A stretch of DNA of 64,000 bases, from the NCBI RefSeq assembly GCF_042653925.1, contig NZ_JBHSFQ010000012.1, positions 62,001 through 126,000 on the forward strand. The letters run 5' to 3'. The notes under the pieces were generated by a model. That model was not told the origin of the DNA and did no database searches. It saw nothing but the letters and a program-made list of their open reading frames with translations. Below, piece by piece: positions 42,208 to 51,322 of this stretch. Positions within the stretch are counted from its first letter, which is position 1. The number at the start of each line of letters is the position of its first letter. The stretch comes from Nocardiopsis_B mangrovi. Lineage in GTDB: Bacteria; Actinomycetota; Actinomycetes; Streptosporangiales; Streptosporangiaceae. Position numbers and translations under genes: made by a program.

Positions 42208-43170
42208 CTAGTCCTGGAGGAGGTCCCAGACCTCGCGGTCGCGTTCGGCGGTCCAGATGACGGGGCGGGTGATGCCGGAGAACTCGTCCCACAGGCGCGA
42301 GACGTCGAAGGGCAGGCAGTGCTCGAAGATGGGCCAGTGGCCGTAGCGGCCGGCGAGGGCGGCGTGCGTCGCCGTGAACGCCTCCTTGAGCGTGCCGCCG
42401 CGGTCGTGGACGGCGCCGACCTCGCGGATCATGGTCTCCAGGAAGTGCCGCGTCTGGCCGATGGCGGCGTCGACGGCCGCCCGCCCGCGGGTGACGGCCC
42501 CGCGCCCGCCGATGAGGGTGTCGGGGCGCAGGGCGGCGACGGCGTCGAGGGTGGGGCCGGCCCACTCGCGGTGGTAGGAGTCGCCGGTGTAGAGGGCGGC
42601 TTCGGCCTCCACGAGGTCGCCGGCGAAGAGGATGCGCTGCCGGGGGAGCCAGGCGACGATGTCGCCCTCGGTATGGCCGCGCCCCGGGTGGCGCAGGTGG
42701 AGGTCGCCGCGGTCACCGCCGAGGGCGATGGTGAAGGTGTCGGAGAAGGTGGCGGTGGGCCAGGTCAGGCCGGGCACCGATGCGGCGTCCTTGGCCAGGC
42801 GGGGCATGCGGCCGAACTCGCTCTTCCAGTCGGCCTCGCCGCGTTCGGCGATGAGGGCGCGGGTGGCGTCGTGCGCGACGACGGTCTGGGCGTCGAACGC
42901 GCTCGCGCCCAGGACGCGGACCGCGTGGTAGTGCGACAGCACCAGGTACCGGACGGGTTTGCCGGTGTGGCGGCGCAGCAGGGCGAGCCACTCGCGGGCG
43001 GCGGTGGGGGTGGCCAGCGCCTCGAAGCAGACGAGGAAGTCCTCGCCTTCGATGGCCCCGATGTTGGGATCGCCCTCGGCGGTGAGGGCGTAGACGCCGT
43101 CGTCGAGGATCTCCAGCGTCCGGGGCTTGTCCGTCAGGTCCGCCGACGATGCGAAGGGCTTGGCTGCCAT
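42208..43170 (-). CDS. MBL-fold hydrolase with altered metal motif
   Basis: This 320-aa metallo-beta-lactamase-fold protein leads the aromatic operon. The usual HxHxDH is replaced by SHYHAVRVLG (His80, His82, Arg85), while GRGHTEGDIVAWLP and FAGDLVEAEAALYTGD are kept. So one metal site may be lost or rebuilt. Proteins with this HYHAVR form recur near aromatic catabolic genes. The ATG at 43170 follows AGGT; an upstream extension would run through the operator region. It may hydrolyse a thioester or lactone intermediate. Confidence 0.85.
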   Translation of the reverse strand: MAAKPFASSADLTDKPRTLEILDDGVYALTAEGDPNIGAIEGEDFLVCFEALATPTAAREWLALLRRHTGKPVRYLVLSHYHAVRVLGASAFDAQTVVAHDATRALIAERGEADWKSEFGRMPRLAKDAASVPGLTWPTATFSDTFTIALGGDRGDLHLRHPGRGHTEGDIVAWLPRQRILFAGDLVEAEAALYTGDSYHREWAGPTLDAVAALRPDTLIGGRGAVTRGRAAVDAAIGQTRHFLETMIREVGAVHDRGGTLKEAFTATHAALAGRYGHWPIFEHCLPFDVSRLWDEFSGITRPVIWTAERDREVWDLLQD

Positions 43171-43222
43171 GGTCGTTGACCTCCGGGCCGTTTCCGGGTG
43201 AACCGTGAACCGGGAGAATATG

Positions 43223-43236
43223 ATCAAATATTTGAT
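43223..43236. promoter_or_regulatory. Perfect 14-bp palindrome, probable MarR operator of the aromatic operon
   Basis: ATCAAATATTTGAT lies in an AT-rich island, 53 bp upstream of the MBL start and between it and the divergent MarR gene. This symmetric AT-rich 14-mer is the classic MarR/HpaR-type operator form. Confidence 0.7.
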
Positions 43237-43265
43237 TAATATGACCGTAACGCGACTCCCAGGAC

Positions 43266-43299
43266 TCACCATAGAGATGGGCATCACTTTCTATGGTGA
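43266..43299. promoter_or_regulatory. Second inverted repeat in the same divergent region
   Basis: TCACCATAGA (43266-43275) and TCTATGGTGA (43290-43299) are exact reverse complements with a 14-bp spacer. The repeat is closer to the MarR start and may be a second operator or a site for another factor. Confidence 0.5.
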
Positions 43300-43362
43300 C
43301 GTGAATCACAAGATCTCCGGAAAGCGCCCTACCTGGAGCGATACCTGCCCTAGCCTTGGGGA

Positions 43363-43902
43363 GTGACCCCGGAGCCCGCATCGCCCGACCGGTTGACCTT
43401 CTGGTCCTTCGTCGACTACGCCGTCAGCGAGGCCCGGCGCGAACTGCCGTCCCTCGACACCGAGGCGATGCGGCTGATCCTCACGCTGCACCGGGTCACG
43501 GGAATGGTCGTCTACGACCTGGAATCCACCGTGCACCGGCCCAGTGGCTGGACATGGCCGGGGTTCCGGGTCCTGTTCGTGCTGTGGCTGGCCGGCGACG
43601 TCGAGGCCAAGACCGCCGCGGAGCTGTCGGGCATGAGCCGCGCATCGGTGTCGGCCCTGCTCAAGACCCTGGAGAAGGACGGCCTCGTCACCCGCCGCCC
43701 CGCCGAGCACGACCGCCGCGCCGTCCGCCTCAGCCTCACCCCCACGGGCCGCACCGCGATCGCCGAGGCGTTCGGCGAGCACAACGCCCGCGAGAGCTCA
43801 TGGGCATCGGCCCTCTCCCCCGAGGAGCGCGCGACGATGGTCACCCTCCTCAACAAGCTCCTCACCGGCCCGATCTCGGCCCACGCCAAACGCCGCACCT
43901 GA
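43363..43902 (+). CDS. MarR-family regulator of the aromatic operon
   Basis: This 179-aa winged-helix protein has WPGFRVLFVLWLAGDVEAKTAAELSGMSRASVSALLKTLEKDGLVTRRPAEHDRRAVRLSLT. GTG 43363 is preceded by TAGCCT (43351-43356) with 6 nt between, so the mRNA is probably leaderless; GGGGA also precedes it. It is divergent from the MBL-monooxygenase-hmgA operon across two inverted repeats, so it is very likely its repressor with an aromatic acid as ligand. Confidence 0.92.
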   Translation: MTPEPASPDRLTFWSFVDYAVSEARRELPSLDTEAMRLILTLHRVTGMVVYDLESTVHRPSGWTWPGFRVLFVLWLAGDVEAKTAAELSGMSRASVSALLKTLEKDGLVTRRPAEHDRRAVRLSLTPTGRTAIAEAFGEHNARESSWASALSPEERATMVTLLNKLLTGPISAHAKRRT

Positions 43903-44037
43903 CCCGGCCGGGCGGCCCCGAATGGGCGGCCGCCGGCCGGAGCGGCGACACCGGCGGACCGGCCCTGCGCTACGTCTCGAACGCGTTCGCCGCCCTCGTC
44001 CGTGCCGCCCGCGTCTCGGGCGACCGCGGAAAGGCCC

Positions 44038-44078
44038 TCCGGGCGGCGGCGTGCTCGGGGCTCCGGGCGCCGCCCGGA
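44038..44078 (-). terminator. Geosmin synthase terminator
   Basis: An 11-bp perfect stem (44038-44048 with 44068-44078) encloses a 19-nt GC-rich loop, 22 bp beyond the geosmin synthase stop. Confidence 0.55.
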
Positions 44079-44099
44079 AGGCGCGGGTGGGGGCGGTGG

Positions 44100-46454
44100 T
44101 CAGACGGCGTGCGGCCGGGCGGGCAGGCGGGCGGCCGAGGTGCCCAGGCCCGTGGGGCGCAGGGGCACGACGGGCCGGGGCTCCTCCGCGACCGGGACCG
44201 CCGGACGGCGCACCGCGGCCGGCGGGTGCGCGACGGCCGCCGGCCGCCCGGCCTCCGCCGGACGCGGGGCGAGCGGACCGTGCGGGAGGCCCGGGAGGCG
44301 GGGGGCGTGGCTGATGCGGAGCTCGGCCTCGGTGTAGCGGACGCACATGCGGTGCCATTCGAGGATCCCGGACATCCAGTCCTTGAGCTCGTCCGCCTGG
44401 CGGGTGAGGGCGGCGCGCGCGGCGTCGTCGAGGCCGAGCCGGTCGAACAGGGCGGGCAGGTCGTGTCCTGCCAGGTACTCGAACTGCTCCATCCGCGCGG
44501 TCATGAGGTCGACCACGACGTCGCGCGCCGACCAGCGGTCGACGTCCAGGAAGTTCTGCACGACCACGACCATGTTGTGGACCTCGCCCTCGTACTCCAC
44601 CTCCTTCTGGTAGGAGTGGAGGTCGTTGGCGAAGCAGGCGTAGTCGTGGGCCGAGGTCTCCAGCTCGCGCAGGACCCGGTGGTCGTGCAGGCCGTCGGGG
44701 ACCGCGCCCATGTGGGCGATCCGGGCCAGGCTCATGGTGAGGTCCGACCCGAACGTCCTGCGGCGCATCTCGATGTAGTCGACGGGGTCGGGCACCCGGT
44801 TCGCGGCCTGGTTGTCGAGCTCCCACAGCCAGCTCTCGGTCATGGTCTCGACCGCCGCGCGGAACCGCGCCCTGCCCGCCATGGGCATGGGCCCGGCCGT
44901 GCGGCGCCACAGGTCGGCGAGGCCGCGCTCTATGGGGTCGGCGGGTTCGGGGGTCGCTCCGGCGTCGAGCGGCATGAACGCCCCCAGGCGCTCGGTGGCC
45001 ACCCGCGCGGCCGCGAGGTTGCGGGTGGCACCGAAGACCGCGGGATAGTAGTCGTCGCCGTAGGTACCCCAGGTCAGCCAGTCGGTCGACAGGTTGAGCT
45101 GGTCGAGGTCGGCGCGGTTGTGGATCATGGCGGCGCAGTGCGCGAGGTCGATCCCCCGGAACCGGCGCTCGTCCCACAGCGCCCCGGCCTCCACTCCGGG
45201 CAGGGAGTCGAACAGCCCCATGCGGCGCGCCCAGTCGACGGAGTCGCGGCGCGACCGGTCGAGGTGCGGGCTGGTGCGGACGGGGAAGGGCATGTACAGC
45301 TCGGGCAGCGGGAGGTGCCCCACGGGCTGGAACGGCCGCCGCGACCGCTGCCGGGCGCGGTGGCGCAGCCCGGGCGCCAGCGACAGCGACGGCAGGAGGG
45401 AGGCGGTCCCCAGGCCGGTGGGGCCGCCGAGGACCCCGGCCGCGGGGGTGGCGGCGCCCTGGTTCATGTACCGGCTGGACCGGGCGTGCCACTCGTGGCC
45501 GCCCGCCTGCCAGTCCTGGAGCCCCTTGACGTAGGCGGCCACCCCGGCCTGCTCGTGCGGGGGCACCGCGTGCTCGGCGAAGAGGGGGGCGAGCTCGCCC
45601 AGCGCGGTGTCCTCGAACTGGATCAGCCGGGAGGTCAGCAGCTCGTTGACGAGTTCGGCGGCCTCCTGCGTGGGGCGGTCGAAGAACCGCTCGAAGACCA
45701 GGACGGCGTTGGAGTTCTCGCCCTCCTCGCGGACCTCGCGCTGGTAGGAGAACAGGTCGTTGCGCAGGTGCACGGCGTCGGCGAAGGTGTCGCAGAGCAC
45801 CTGGAGGGGCCGGGTGGCGGCGATGGGATCGGGGATCTCGGCGCCGACGGCGACCTCGACGAGGTTGGCCGACCACGGCGCGCCGCCGACCCGGCGCCGC
45901 ATCTGGATGTACTCGATGGGGTTGGCGATCCGCTCGCGGTTGATGTTGTCGAGCTCCCACATGGACTCGACCATGAGGTTGTGCGTGCTGGTGATGAAGC
46001 GCCGCCGCCACCCGCCGGACATCATCGGCACGGTGCGCCGCCAGAGGTCGTCGAGCCCGGCCTCGGCGGCGTTCCCGGGTACGGGCGCCTCCTGGCCGTC
46101 GAGCGTCATGAACAGTTCGAGGCGGTCGAGGTAGTCCTGCGCGCCGTCGAGGTCGCGGGCGTACTTGAACTGCTCCAGGAAGTGGTCGTCGAAGAAGAAC
46201 ACCCAGGTGTACCAGTCGGTGATGAGGTCCAGGGTGGGGGCGTCGCAGTCGGGGTGGGTGTAGGCGCACATCAGCGCGTAGTCCATGGCGGCCAGGCCCG
46301 CGTGGTCCCAGACCAGGCCGCCGCCGGGGGTGGGGGTGTCGAGCATCCCCATGGCCCGGGCCCATTCCATTCCGTGCTCCCGGGCCCCCTCCATGTGCGG
46401 ATTGATCCGCGCGGGGTACGGCAGGTAGAAGTCGGGCAGGATGAATGCTTCCAT
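44100..46454 (-). CDS. geoA: Geosmin synthase (germacradienol/geosmin synthase)
   Basis: This 784-aa bifunctional terpene synthase converts farnesyl diphosphate to germacradienol (N-terminal domain) and then to geosmin (C-terminal domain). The N domain has FYLPYPARINPH, DDHFLE at 89-94 and NDLFSYQRE at 232-240. The C domain begins near LPELYMPFPVRTSPH and has DDYYPAVFG and NDLHSYQKE. All four metal motifs are intact. I chose ATG 46454 because the protein then begins with the family N-terminus; upstream ATGs add unrelated sequence. It is a single gene with its own terminator. Confidence 0.96.
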   Translation of the reverse strand: MEAFILPDFYLPYPARINPHMEGAREHGMEWARAMGMLDTPTPGGGLVWDHAGLAAMDYALMCAYTHPDCDAPTLDLITDWYTWVFFFDDHFLEQFKYARDLDGAQDYLDRLELFMTLDGQEAPVPGNAAEAGLDDLWRRTVPMMSGGWRRRFITSTHNLMVESMWELDNINRERIANPIEYIQMRRRVGGAPWSANLVEVAVGAEIPDPIAATRPLQVLCDTFADAVHLRNDLFSYQREVREEGENSNAVLVFERFFDRPTQEAAELVNELLTSRLIQFEDTALGELAPLFAEHAVPPHEQAGVAAYVKGLQDWQAGGHEWHARSSRYMNQGAATPAAGVLGGPTGLGTASLLPSLSLAPGLRHRARQRSRRPFQPVGHLPLPELYMPFPVRTSPHLDRSRRDSVDWARRMGLFDSLPGVEAGALWDERRFRGIDLAHCAAMIHNRADLDQLNLSTDWLTWGTYGDDYYPAVFGATRNLAAARVATERLGAFMPLDAGATPEPADPIERGLADLWRRTAGPMPMAGRARFRAAVETMTESWLWELDNQAANRVPDPVDYIEMRRRTFGSDLTMSLARIAHMGAVPDGLHDHRVLRELETSAHDYACFANDLHSYQKEVEYEGEVHNMVVVVQNFLDVDRWSARDVVVDLMTARMEQFEYLAGHDLPALFDRLGLDDAARAALTRQADELKDWMSGILEWHRMCVRYTEAELRISHAPRLPGLPHGPLAPRPAEAGRPAAVAHPPAAVRRPAVPVAEEPRPVVPLRPTGLGTSAARLPARPHAV

Positions 46455-47036
46455 GAGCGCGCCTACTCTCATCGGCCGCGGACGGTCGTATCTTCCCGGA
46501 CGGTATCGGCAGCGGCGGGCGGAGGCCGGGCATTCCCCGAAAACGGTGCCGTATATGCGGGATCCCCGTCGATTCGGTGGAGGTACGGCGCGCGGAGGAG
46601 CATTCGCCTCCTTCCGGCGGGCGGCGGCGCGCATCCGCCGGCATATCGGATCAGCTCGAATGCGTTCTTCGGATCACCGAATCGCAGACGCGAATACGTC
46701 CGTGATTTCCGGAACGCGCGCCTATGATTCTCAATTCGGTCATCGGACGATATTCACCGAAAAACCGCATGGCCGCATCGCGATGTGTGCGGATGCGTCC
46801 CATTCCGCCGGACCTCGCGGGCCCGGGCGCACACCCCGCTCCGGGGCGGACGAACGGCCACGGCCACCCCCGCAACGGGATGCGGGGCGCCATTTCACCG
46901 CAAGGAGGTGCGCTCCGGTCCGCGGCCGAGGTTCCTCGGCTCCGGCGGGCTCGGCGGACACAGGGCGGGTAGATACCCTCCGTGGTCACATCGGCACTAC
47001 GGGGATATCCGATGGCGTGTCGCACCGGAGGAACGC
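46455..47036. other. Divergent intergenic region, geoA/sulfotransferase
   Basis: About 580 bp with no supported gene. A relatively AT-rich core lies near 46650-46790. A GGATATCC palindrome (47003-47010) lies upstream of the sulfotransferase. I could not place confident promoter boxes for either gene. Confidence 0.45.
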
Positions 47037-47741
47037 ATGCTCAGAGTGATAGGCGCGGGCTTCCCGCGGACCGGAACGAGCTCGATGAAAGCCGCACTCG
47101 ACCGGCTGGGGTTCGGCCCCTGCCACCACATGTTCACCGTGATGGGCACCCCCGGCCTGCCCGCCCTGTGGGAGGGCGCCGCGGCGGCCTCCACCGGGCA
47201 GGGGCGCGAGGGGGCCGACTGGCACCGCGTCTTCACCGGCTTCTCATCGGCCGTCGACTGGCCGGCCTCCTTCTTCTGGCGTGAGCTGTCCGCGGCGTTC
47301 CCCGACGCGAAGGTCGTGCTCACCGTGCGCGACCCCCGCGGTTGGTACGCCAGCGCCCGCGACACCGTCCTGGGGTCGGCGGCGGAACAGGTCACCGATG
47401 GGACCTCTCCGGCTCTCAAGGAGATGACGAGCTTGCGCCCGGTACTGGATCTGATCTGGCGGACCTACTTCGGCACGCGGGCGGGCGTCCTGCCCGACGA
47501 GCGGACGGCGATCGGGGCCTTCGAGCGGCACAACGCCCAAGTGCGCGCGGAGATCCCGGCGGACCGGCTGCTGGTCTACGAGCTGGGCCGCGGGTGGGAG
47601 CCGCTGTGCCGCTTCCTCGGGGTGGACATGCCCGCCGACGAGCCGTTCCCCCGGCTCAACGACACCGTCTCCACACAGCGACGGCTCAGCGACGTCTTCA
47701 GCGGCGGTCCGCTGCGGGGCCCGTTCGAGCCGCACGGCTGA
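47037..47741 (+). CDS. Sulfotransferase-family protein (Sulfotransfer_4)
   Basis: This 234-aa protein has the PAPS 5'-phosphosulfate loop VIGAGFPRTGTSSMKAAL, LGFGPCHHM, a second-half KVVLTVRDPRGWYASARDT (3'-phosphate loop) and RLLVYELGRGWEPLCRFLG. It should transfer sulfate to a hydroxyl or amine. Strong GGAGGAA ribosome binding site. Neighbours give no substrate; proximity to geoA may be chance. Confidence 0.9.
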   Translation: MLRVIGAGFPRTGTSSMKAALDRLGFGPCHHMFTVMGTPGLPALWEGAAAASTGQGREGADWHRVFTGFSSAVDWPASFFWRELSAAFPDAKVVLTVRDPRGWYASARDTVLGSAAEQVTDGTSPALKEMTSLRPVLDLIWRTYFGTRAGVLPDERTAIGAFERHNAQVRAEIPADRLLVYELGRGWEPLCRFLGVDMPADEPFPRLNDTVSTQRRLSDVFSGGPLRGPFEPHG

Positions 47742-47747
47742 CCGGAG

Positions 47748-47778
47748 GGGCGGGCGGCCCCCGGCGTGCCGCCCGCCC
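47748..47778. terminator. Bidirectional terminator between sulfotransferase and LysR genes
   Basis: An 11-bp perfect stem (47748-47758 with 47768-47778) lies between the two convergent stop codons and touches the LysR stop. Confidence 0.65.
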
Positions 47779-48677
47779 TAGGGAGCGGTCCGGTCGCCCG
47801 CGAGTTCGCGCACCGTCTCGGCGAACCCGGGCACCAGCCGGTGGCGGGTGTCCAACGGCCAGCCGAGGGCCACCCGCAACGGCTCCACCCCCGTCAAGGG
47901 CCGCCACACGATATCGGGGCGCTGGTAGTAGGCGGAGATCGATCGGGAGACGATGCAGATCCCCACTCCCGATGCGACGTACTCCAGCAGCTCCTCGGCG
48001 TTGTCGTTGGCCGGCCCCCACACCGGCTCGGAGCCGTCCGGGCGCGGCACCACTCCCCACCACTCCACCCACGCGCGCGGCGCGTGGCGCGCCCACGGCA
48101 TGGGCTCGCCGCGCAGGTCCCCGATCGTCAGCGACTCCCGGCCGGCCAGCCGGTGCCCGGCCGCCATCCCCACCGCCCGGGGCTCCTCGGCGACGACTTC
48201 GGTATGCAGGCCGGTGAGGTCATTCGGCAGCCAGACGAAGGCGACGTCGACCTCGCCCTCCCGCAGCGCGGGCACCTCGCCGCCCCAGTCGAACCGGTGC
48301 GGCACCACCTTCACCCCCGGGTTGCGCTGCTCGAACAGGACGCGGGCGCGTGTGGTGAGGGCGCCCGCCCCGGTCGCCTCGAACCCCAGGCGCAGCTCCA
48401 TGTCGCCCGCCGCACGCGCGGCGCGCGCCGCGCGCTTGCCCGCCGACCACGCCTCGGTCGTCCGCCGCGCCGCGTGCAGCAGCGCCTCGCCCGCGGGGGT
48501 GAGGCGGACATCGCGGGCCCGGCGCTCGAACAGGGGGGTGCCGAGGTTGCGCTCCAATTGGGCGATCTGCCTGCTCAGCGCCGGCTGGGAGACGTAGAGC
48601 CGTTCGGCGGCGCGGGTGAAGTGCAGTTCCTCCGCCACCGCGGTGAAGTAGCGCAGGACGCGGGTGTCGACGTCCAA
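47778..48677 (-). CDS. LysR-family transcriptional regulator
   Basis: This 299-aa regulator has the N-terminal helix-turn-helix LRYFTAVAEELHFTRAAERLYVSQPALSRQIAQLERNLGTPLFERRARDVRLT and a periplasmic-binding-like effector domain. No ATG or GTG fits; the TTG at 48677 has GAAGGG 6 nt upstream and gives the family N-terminus LDVDTRVLRYF. It is divergent from the aldo/keto reductase, its likely target. The ligand is unknown. Confidence 0.92.
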   Translation of the reverse strand: MDVDTRVLRYFTAVAEELHFTRAAERLYVSQPALSRQIAQLERNLGTPLFERRARDVRLTPAGEALLHAARRTTEAWSAGKRAARAARAAGDMELRLGFEATGAGALTTRARVLFEQRNPGVKVVPHRFDWGGEVPALREGEVDVAFVWLPNDLTGLHTEVVAEEPRAVGMAAGHRLAGRESLTIGDLRGEPMPWARHAPRAWVEWWGVVPRPDGSEPVWGPANDNAEELLEYVASGVGICIVSRSISAYYQRPDIVWRPLTGVEPLRVALGWPLDTRHRLVPGFAETVRELAGDRTAP

Positions 48678-48833
48678 AACCGGCCCTTCGTGTCCGATCG
48701 CGCGACCGCGGCGGTTCCCGGGGAGCGATGCGATCAGGTTATGGCAGGAGGTCTTGGACGTTCCACCCGGTTTCCGGCTGAACTGTCCGGTAGTACGAAC
48801 ACGGATGAACGAGAAAGACGGAGAGAACCCGCG

Positions 48834-49886
48834 ATGCGCTACACGCTTTTCGGCCGGACCGGGCTGCGCGTGTCCGAATTCGCCTTCGGAGCCATGACCT
48901 TCGGAACAGACTGGAACTGGGGTGCCGCCGAGGACGAGGCCGCCCGGATGTTCGACCTCTACGCCGAGGCGGGCGGCAACTTCATCGACACCGCCGACGT
49001 CTACACCGACGGCAGCTCCGAACGGATCCTCGGCCGCCTGCTCAAGGGCCGCCGGGACGACTTCGTGGTCGCGACCAAGTTCACCTGCGCCCCAGCGGGG
49101 GGTGGCCCCAACTCCGGCGGCAGCCACCGCACCAGCCTGGCCGCCTCGGTCGAAGGCAGCCTGCGCCGGCTGGAGACCGACCACATCGACGTGCTCTACG
49201 TGCACGCCCGCGACCTGTTCACGCCGTTCGAGGAGACCATGCGGGCGCTGGACGACCAGGTGCGCGCGGGCACGGTGCACTACGTCGCGGTGTCCAACTG
49301 GCCGGCCTGGGAGATCGCGCGCGCCAACACGCTGGCGGAGCTGCGCGGCTGGTCGCCGTTCGCAGGCGTCCAGCTGCGGCTGAACCTCCTGGACCGCGCC
49401 GCCGAACGCGAACTGCTTCCGTTCGCCGAGGCCACCGACACGGCCGTGGTGGCGTGGGGCCCGCTCGCGGAAGGGCGGCTGACGGGCAAGTACCTCCGGG
49501 GCGAGGGCGGCCGCCGCGACACCTTCCGCTTCGGCACCGACCTGGCCCGCGACGACGAGACCGTCCGCGCCGTTGTGGAGCTCGCGCGCGAGCGCGGGTG
49601 GTCGCCGGCGCAGGTGGCGATCGCCTGGCTGACCACCCGCCCCGGCAACGTGATCCCGCTGCTGGGGGCGCGCAGCGCCGGCCAGCTGCGCGACAACCTG
49701 GCGGCCGGCGACATCGAGCTCGACTCCGACGCCCTGCGCCGCCTGGACGCGGTCTCGGCGATCGAGCCCGGCTATCCCGACGGGTTCCTCGGCGACCCCA
49801 CCGTCCACCAGAGCATCTACGGCGGCTACGGGCCCGGCCCGATCGACGACCGCCGCCGCATCGCCATGCGGCCCTTCACCGCCTGA
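48834..49886 (+). CDS. Aldo/keto reductase
   Basis: This 350-aa NADPH-dependent oxidoreductase has the AKR tetrad in order: NFIDTADVYTDG (Asp and Tyr), VVATKF (Lys) and DVLYVHARD (His). AVSNWPAWEIARANTLAE and VIPLLGARSAGQLRDNL form the cofactor site. ATG 48834 follows GGAGAGA. Regulated in all likelihood by the divergent LysR protein. The substrate is unknown. Confidence 0.93.
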   Translation: MRYTLFGRTGLRVSEFAFGAMTFGTDWNWGAAEDEAARMFDLYAEAGGNFIDTADVYTDGSSERILGRLLKGRRDDFVVATKFTCAPAGGGPNSGGSHRTSLAASVEGSLRRLETDHIDVLYVHARDLFTPFEETMRALDDQVRAGTVHYVAVSNWPAWEIARANTLAELRGWSPFAGVQLRLNLLDRAAERELLPFAEATDTAVVAWGPLAEGRLTGKYLRGEGGRRDTFRFGTDLARDDETVRAVVELARERGWSPAQVAIAWLTTRPGNVIPLLGARSAGQLRDNLAAGDIELDSDALRRLDAVSAIEPGYPDGFLGDPTVHQSIYGGYGPGPIDDRRRIAMRPFTA

Positions 49887-49971
49887 GCCGCGCGGGTCCG
49901 GGGTGCGGCCGGCCGGGCCGCGCCGCGTCGGTCGGAGCCCCGCGCGCGGCCCGGCGGTCGCGGCCCGGTGC

Positions 49972-49990
49972 GTCCGGGCCGGTGCGCCGG
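49972..49990. terminator. Hairpin between convergent AKR and CoA-transferase genes
   Basis: GGCCCGG (49972-49978) pairs with CCGGGCC (49984-49990) around TGCGT, right after the CoA-transferase stop on the minus strand. Confidence 0.5.
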
Positions 49991-49994
49991 CGGG

Positions 49995-51194
49995 TCAGCC
50001 GGCGGGCTCGGTGTCGTCCAGGGAGTCCAGCCAGGCGCGGACCGACGCGTTGTGCTCGCCCAGGCGGGGCGGCGGGGCGTGGCCGGCGCCGGGGTCGCCG
50101 TCGCCCTCGCGGGGGTCGAAGCGGACGGCGGGACCGGGCAGCTCGATGGGTCCCAGAACGGGGTGGTCCACGCCGATCACCAGCCCCTGGGAGCGCACCT
50201 GGTCCCACTCGTAGACCTGGTCGATGGTGCGGATCGCCCCGCAGGGGATGCCGATGCCGCCGATGCGCTTGAGCCATTCGTCGCGGGTGCCGGCCGCGAG
50301 CGCCGCCTCGATCTCGGCGTTGAGATCGGGGCGGTTGGTGACGCGGGAGGCGTTGTCGGCGTAGCGGGGGTCGGCCGGGTCGATGCCGAGCAGTCCGGCG
50401 AACTTGGCCCACTGGCCCTCGCTGGCCACCGCGACCTGGAGCATGCCGTCGGAGCAGGAGTAGCCGCCGTAGGGGGCGATGGAGGGGTGGTGGTTGCCGA
50501 TGGCCTTGGGCACCTCGCCCGCCACCGTCCAGCGGGTGCCCTGGAAGGCGTGCACGCCCACGATGGAGGACAGCAGCGAGGTGCGCACGACGCGGCCCCG
50601 CCCGGTCTGCTCGCGCTCCAGCAGGGCGCTGAGGACGCCGTAGGCGCCGTTCATGCCGGCGAGCAGGTCGCCGATGGGGACGCCGACCTTGGTGGGCTCC
50701 TGCGGCGAAGGGCCGGTGAGGCTCATCAGCCCGGCCTCGCCCTGGGCGATCTGGTCGTAGCCCGCGCGGCCGCCCTCGGGGCCGTCGTGGCCGAACCCGC
50801 TGATCGAGCAGACGACCAGCCGCGGGTTCAGCTCCTCCAGTCGCTCCACGGAGAACCCGAGGCGGTCGAGCACGCCGGGGCGGAAGTTCTCCACCAGCAC
50901 ATCGGCGGCGCGCACGAGCCGGGTGAGCAGGGCGCGGCCGTCGTCGGACTTCAGGTCCAGCTCGACGGACTCCTTGTTGCGGTTGCAGGACAGGAAGTAG
51001 GTGCTGATGCGGTCGTCCTCGGGGCCGACGAACGGGGGTCCCCACCCGCGGGTGTCGTCGCCGGTGCCCGGCTGCTCCACCTTGATGACGCGGGCGCCGA
51101 GGTCGCCCAGCAGCATCGCGGCGTGCGGGCCCGCGAGCGCCCGCGACAGGTCGACGACGACCTTCCCCGTGAGCGGTCCATTGGGTCGTGTCAC
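49995..51194 (-). CDS. Type III (CaiB/BaiF) CoA-transferase
   Basis: This 399-aa enzyme moves CoA between carboxylic acids. The family pattern is LTGKVVVDLSRALAGPHAAMLLGDLGARVIKVEQPGTGDDTR, NRNKESVELDLKSDDGR, VLVENFRPGVLDRLG, GYDQIAQGEAGLMSLTG and VGVPIGDLLAGMNGAYG; the conserved Asp that forms the glutamyl/aspartyl-CoA ester is probably in the GYDQ or GDL segment. The start is GTG 51194, preceded by GGGG. It lies downstream of the carboxyltransferase and MatC genes, so malonate or another dicarboxylate is the likely acceptor, as an inference from context. Confidence 0.9.
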   Translation of the reverse strand: MTRPNGPLTGKVVVDLSRALAGPHAAMLLGDLGARVIKVEQPGTGDDTRGWGPPFVGPEDDRISTYFLSCNRNKESVELDLKSDDGRALLTRLVRAADVLVENFRPGVLDRLGFSVERLEELNPRLVVCSISGFGHDGPEGGRAGYDQIAQGEAGLMSLTGPSPQEPTKVGVPIGDLLAGMNGAYGVLSALLEREQTGRGRVVRTSLLSSIVGVHAFQGTRWTVAGEVPKAIGNHHPSIAPYGGYSCSDGMLQVAVASEGQWAKFAGLLGIDPADPRYADNASRVTNRPDLNAEIEAALAAGTRDEWLKRIGGIGIPCGAIRTIDQVYEWDQVRSQGLVIGVDHPVLGPIELPGPAVRFDPREGDGDPGAGHAPPPRLGEHNASVRAWLDSLDDTEPAG

Positions 51195-51322
51195 GTGTGC
51201 CCCTATCTGGTTTCGGCGTTGGTGTCGGGCTACCCCGGTATTGTCCGGCCGCGGGGGTGCGGGCGCCGCGGGAGGGTACGGGTGCGGCGGCCCGGGCGGC
51301 TCCGGGCGGTGCGGACGGGGGC

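Noticed and set aside
43356..46727. Long frame opposite geosmin synthase
   Set aside because: No domain; a shadow of geoA.
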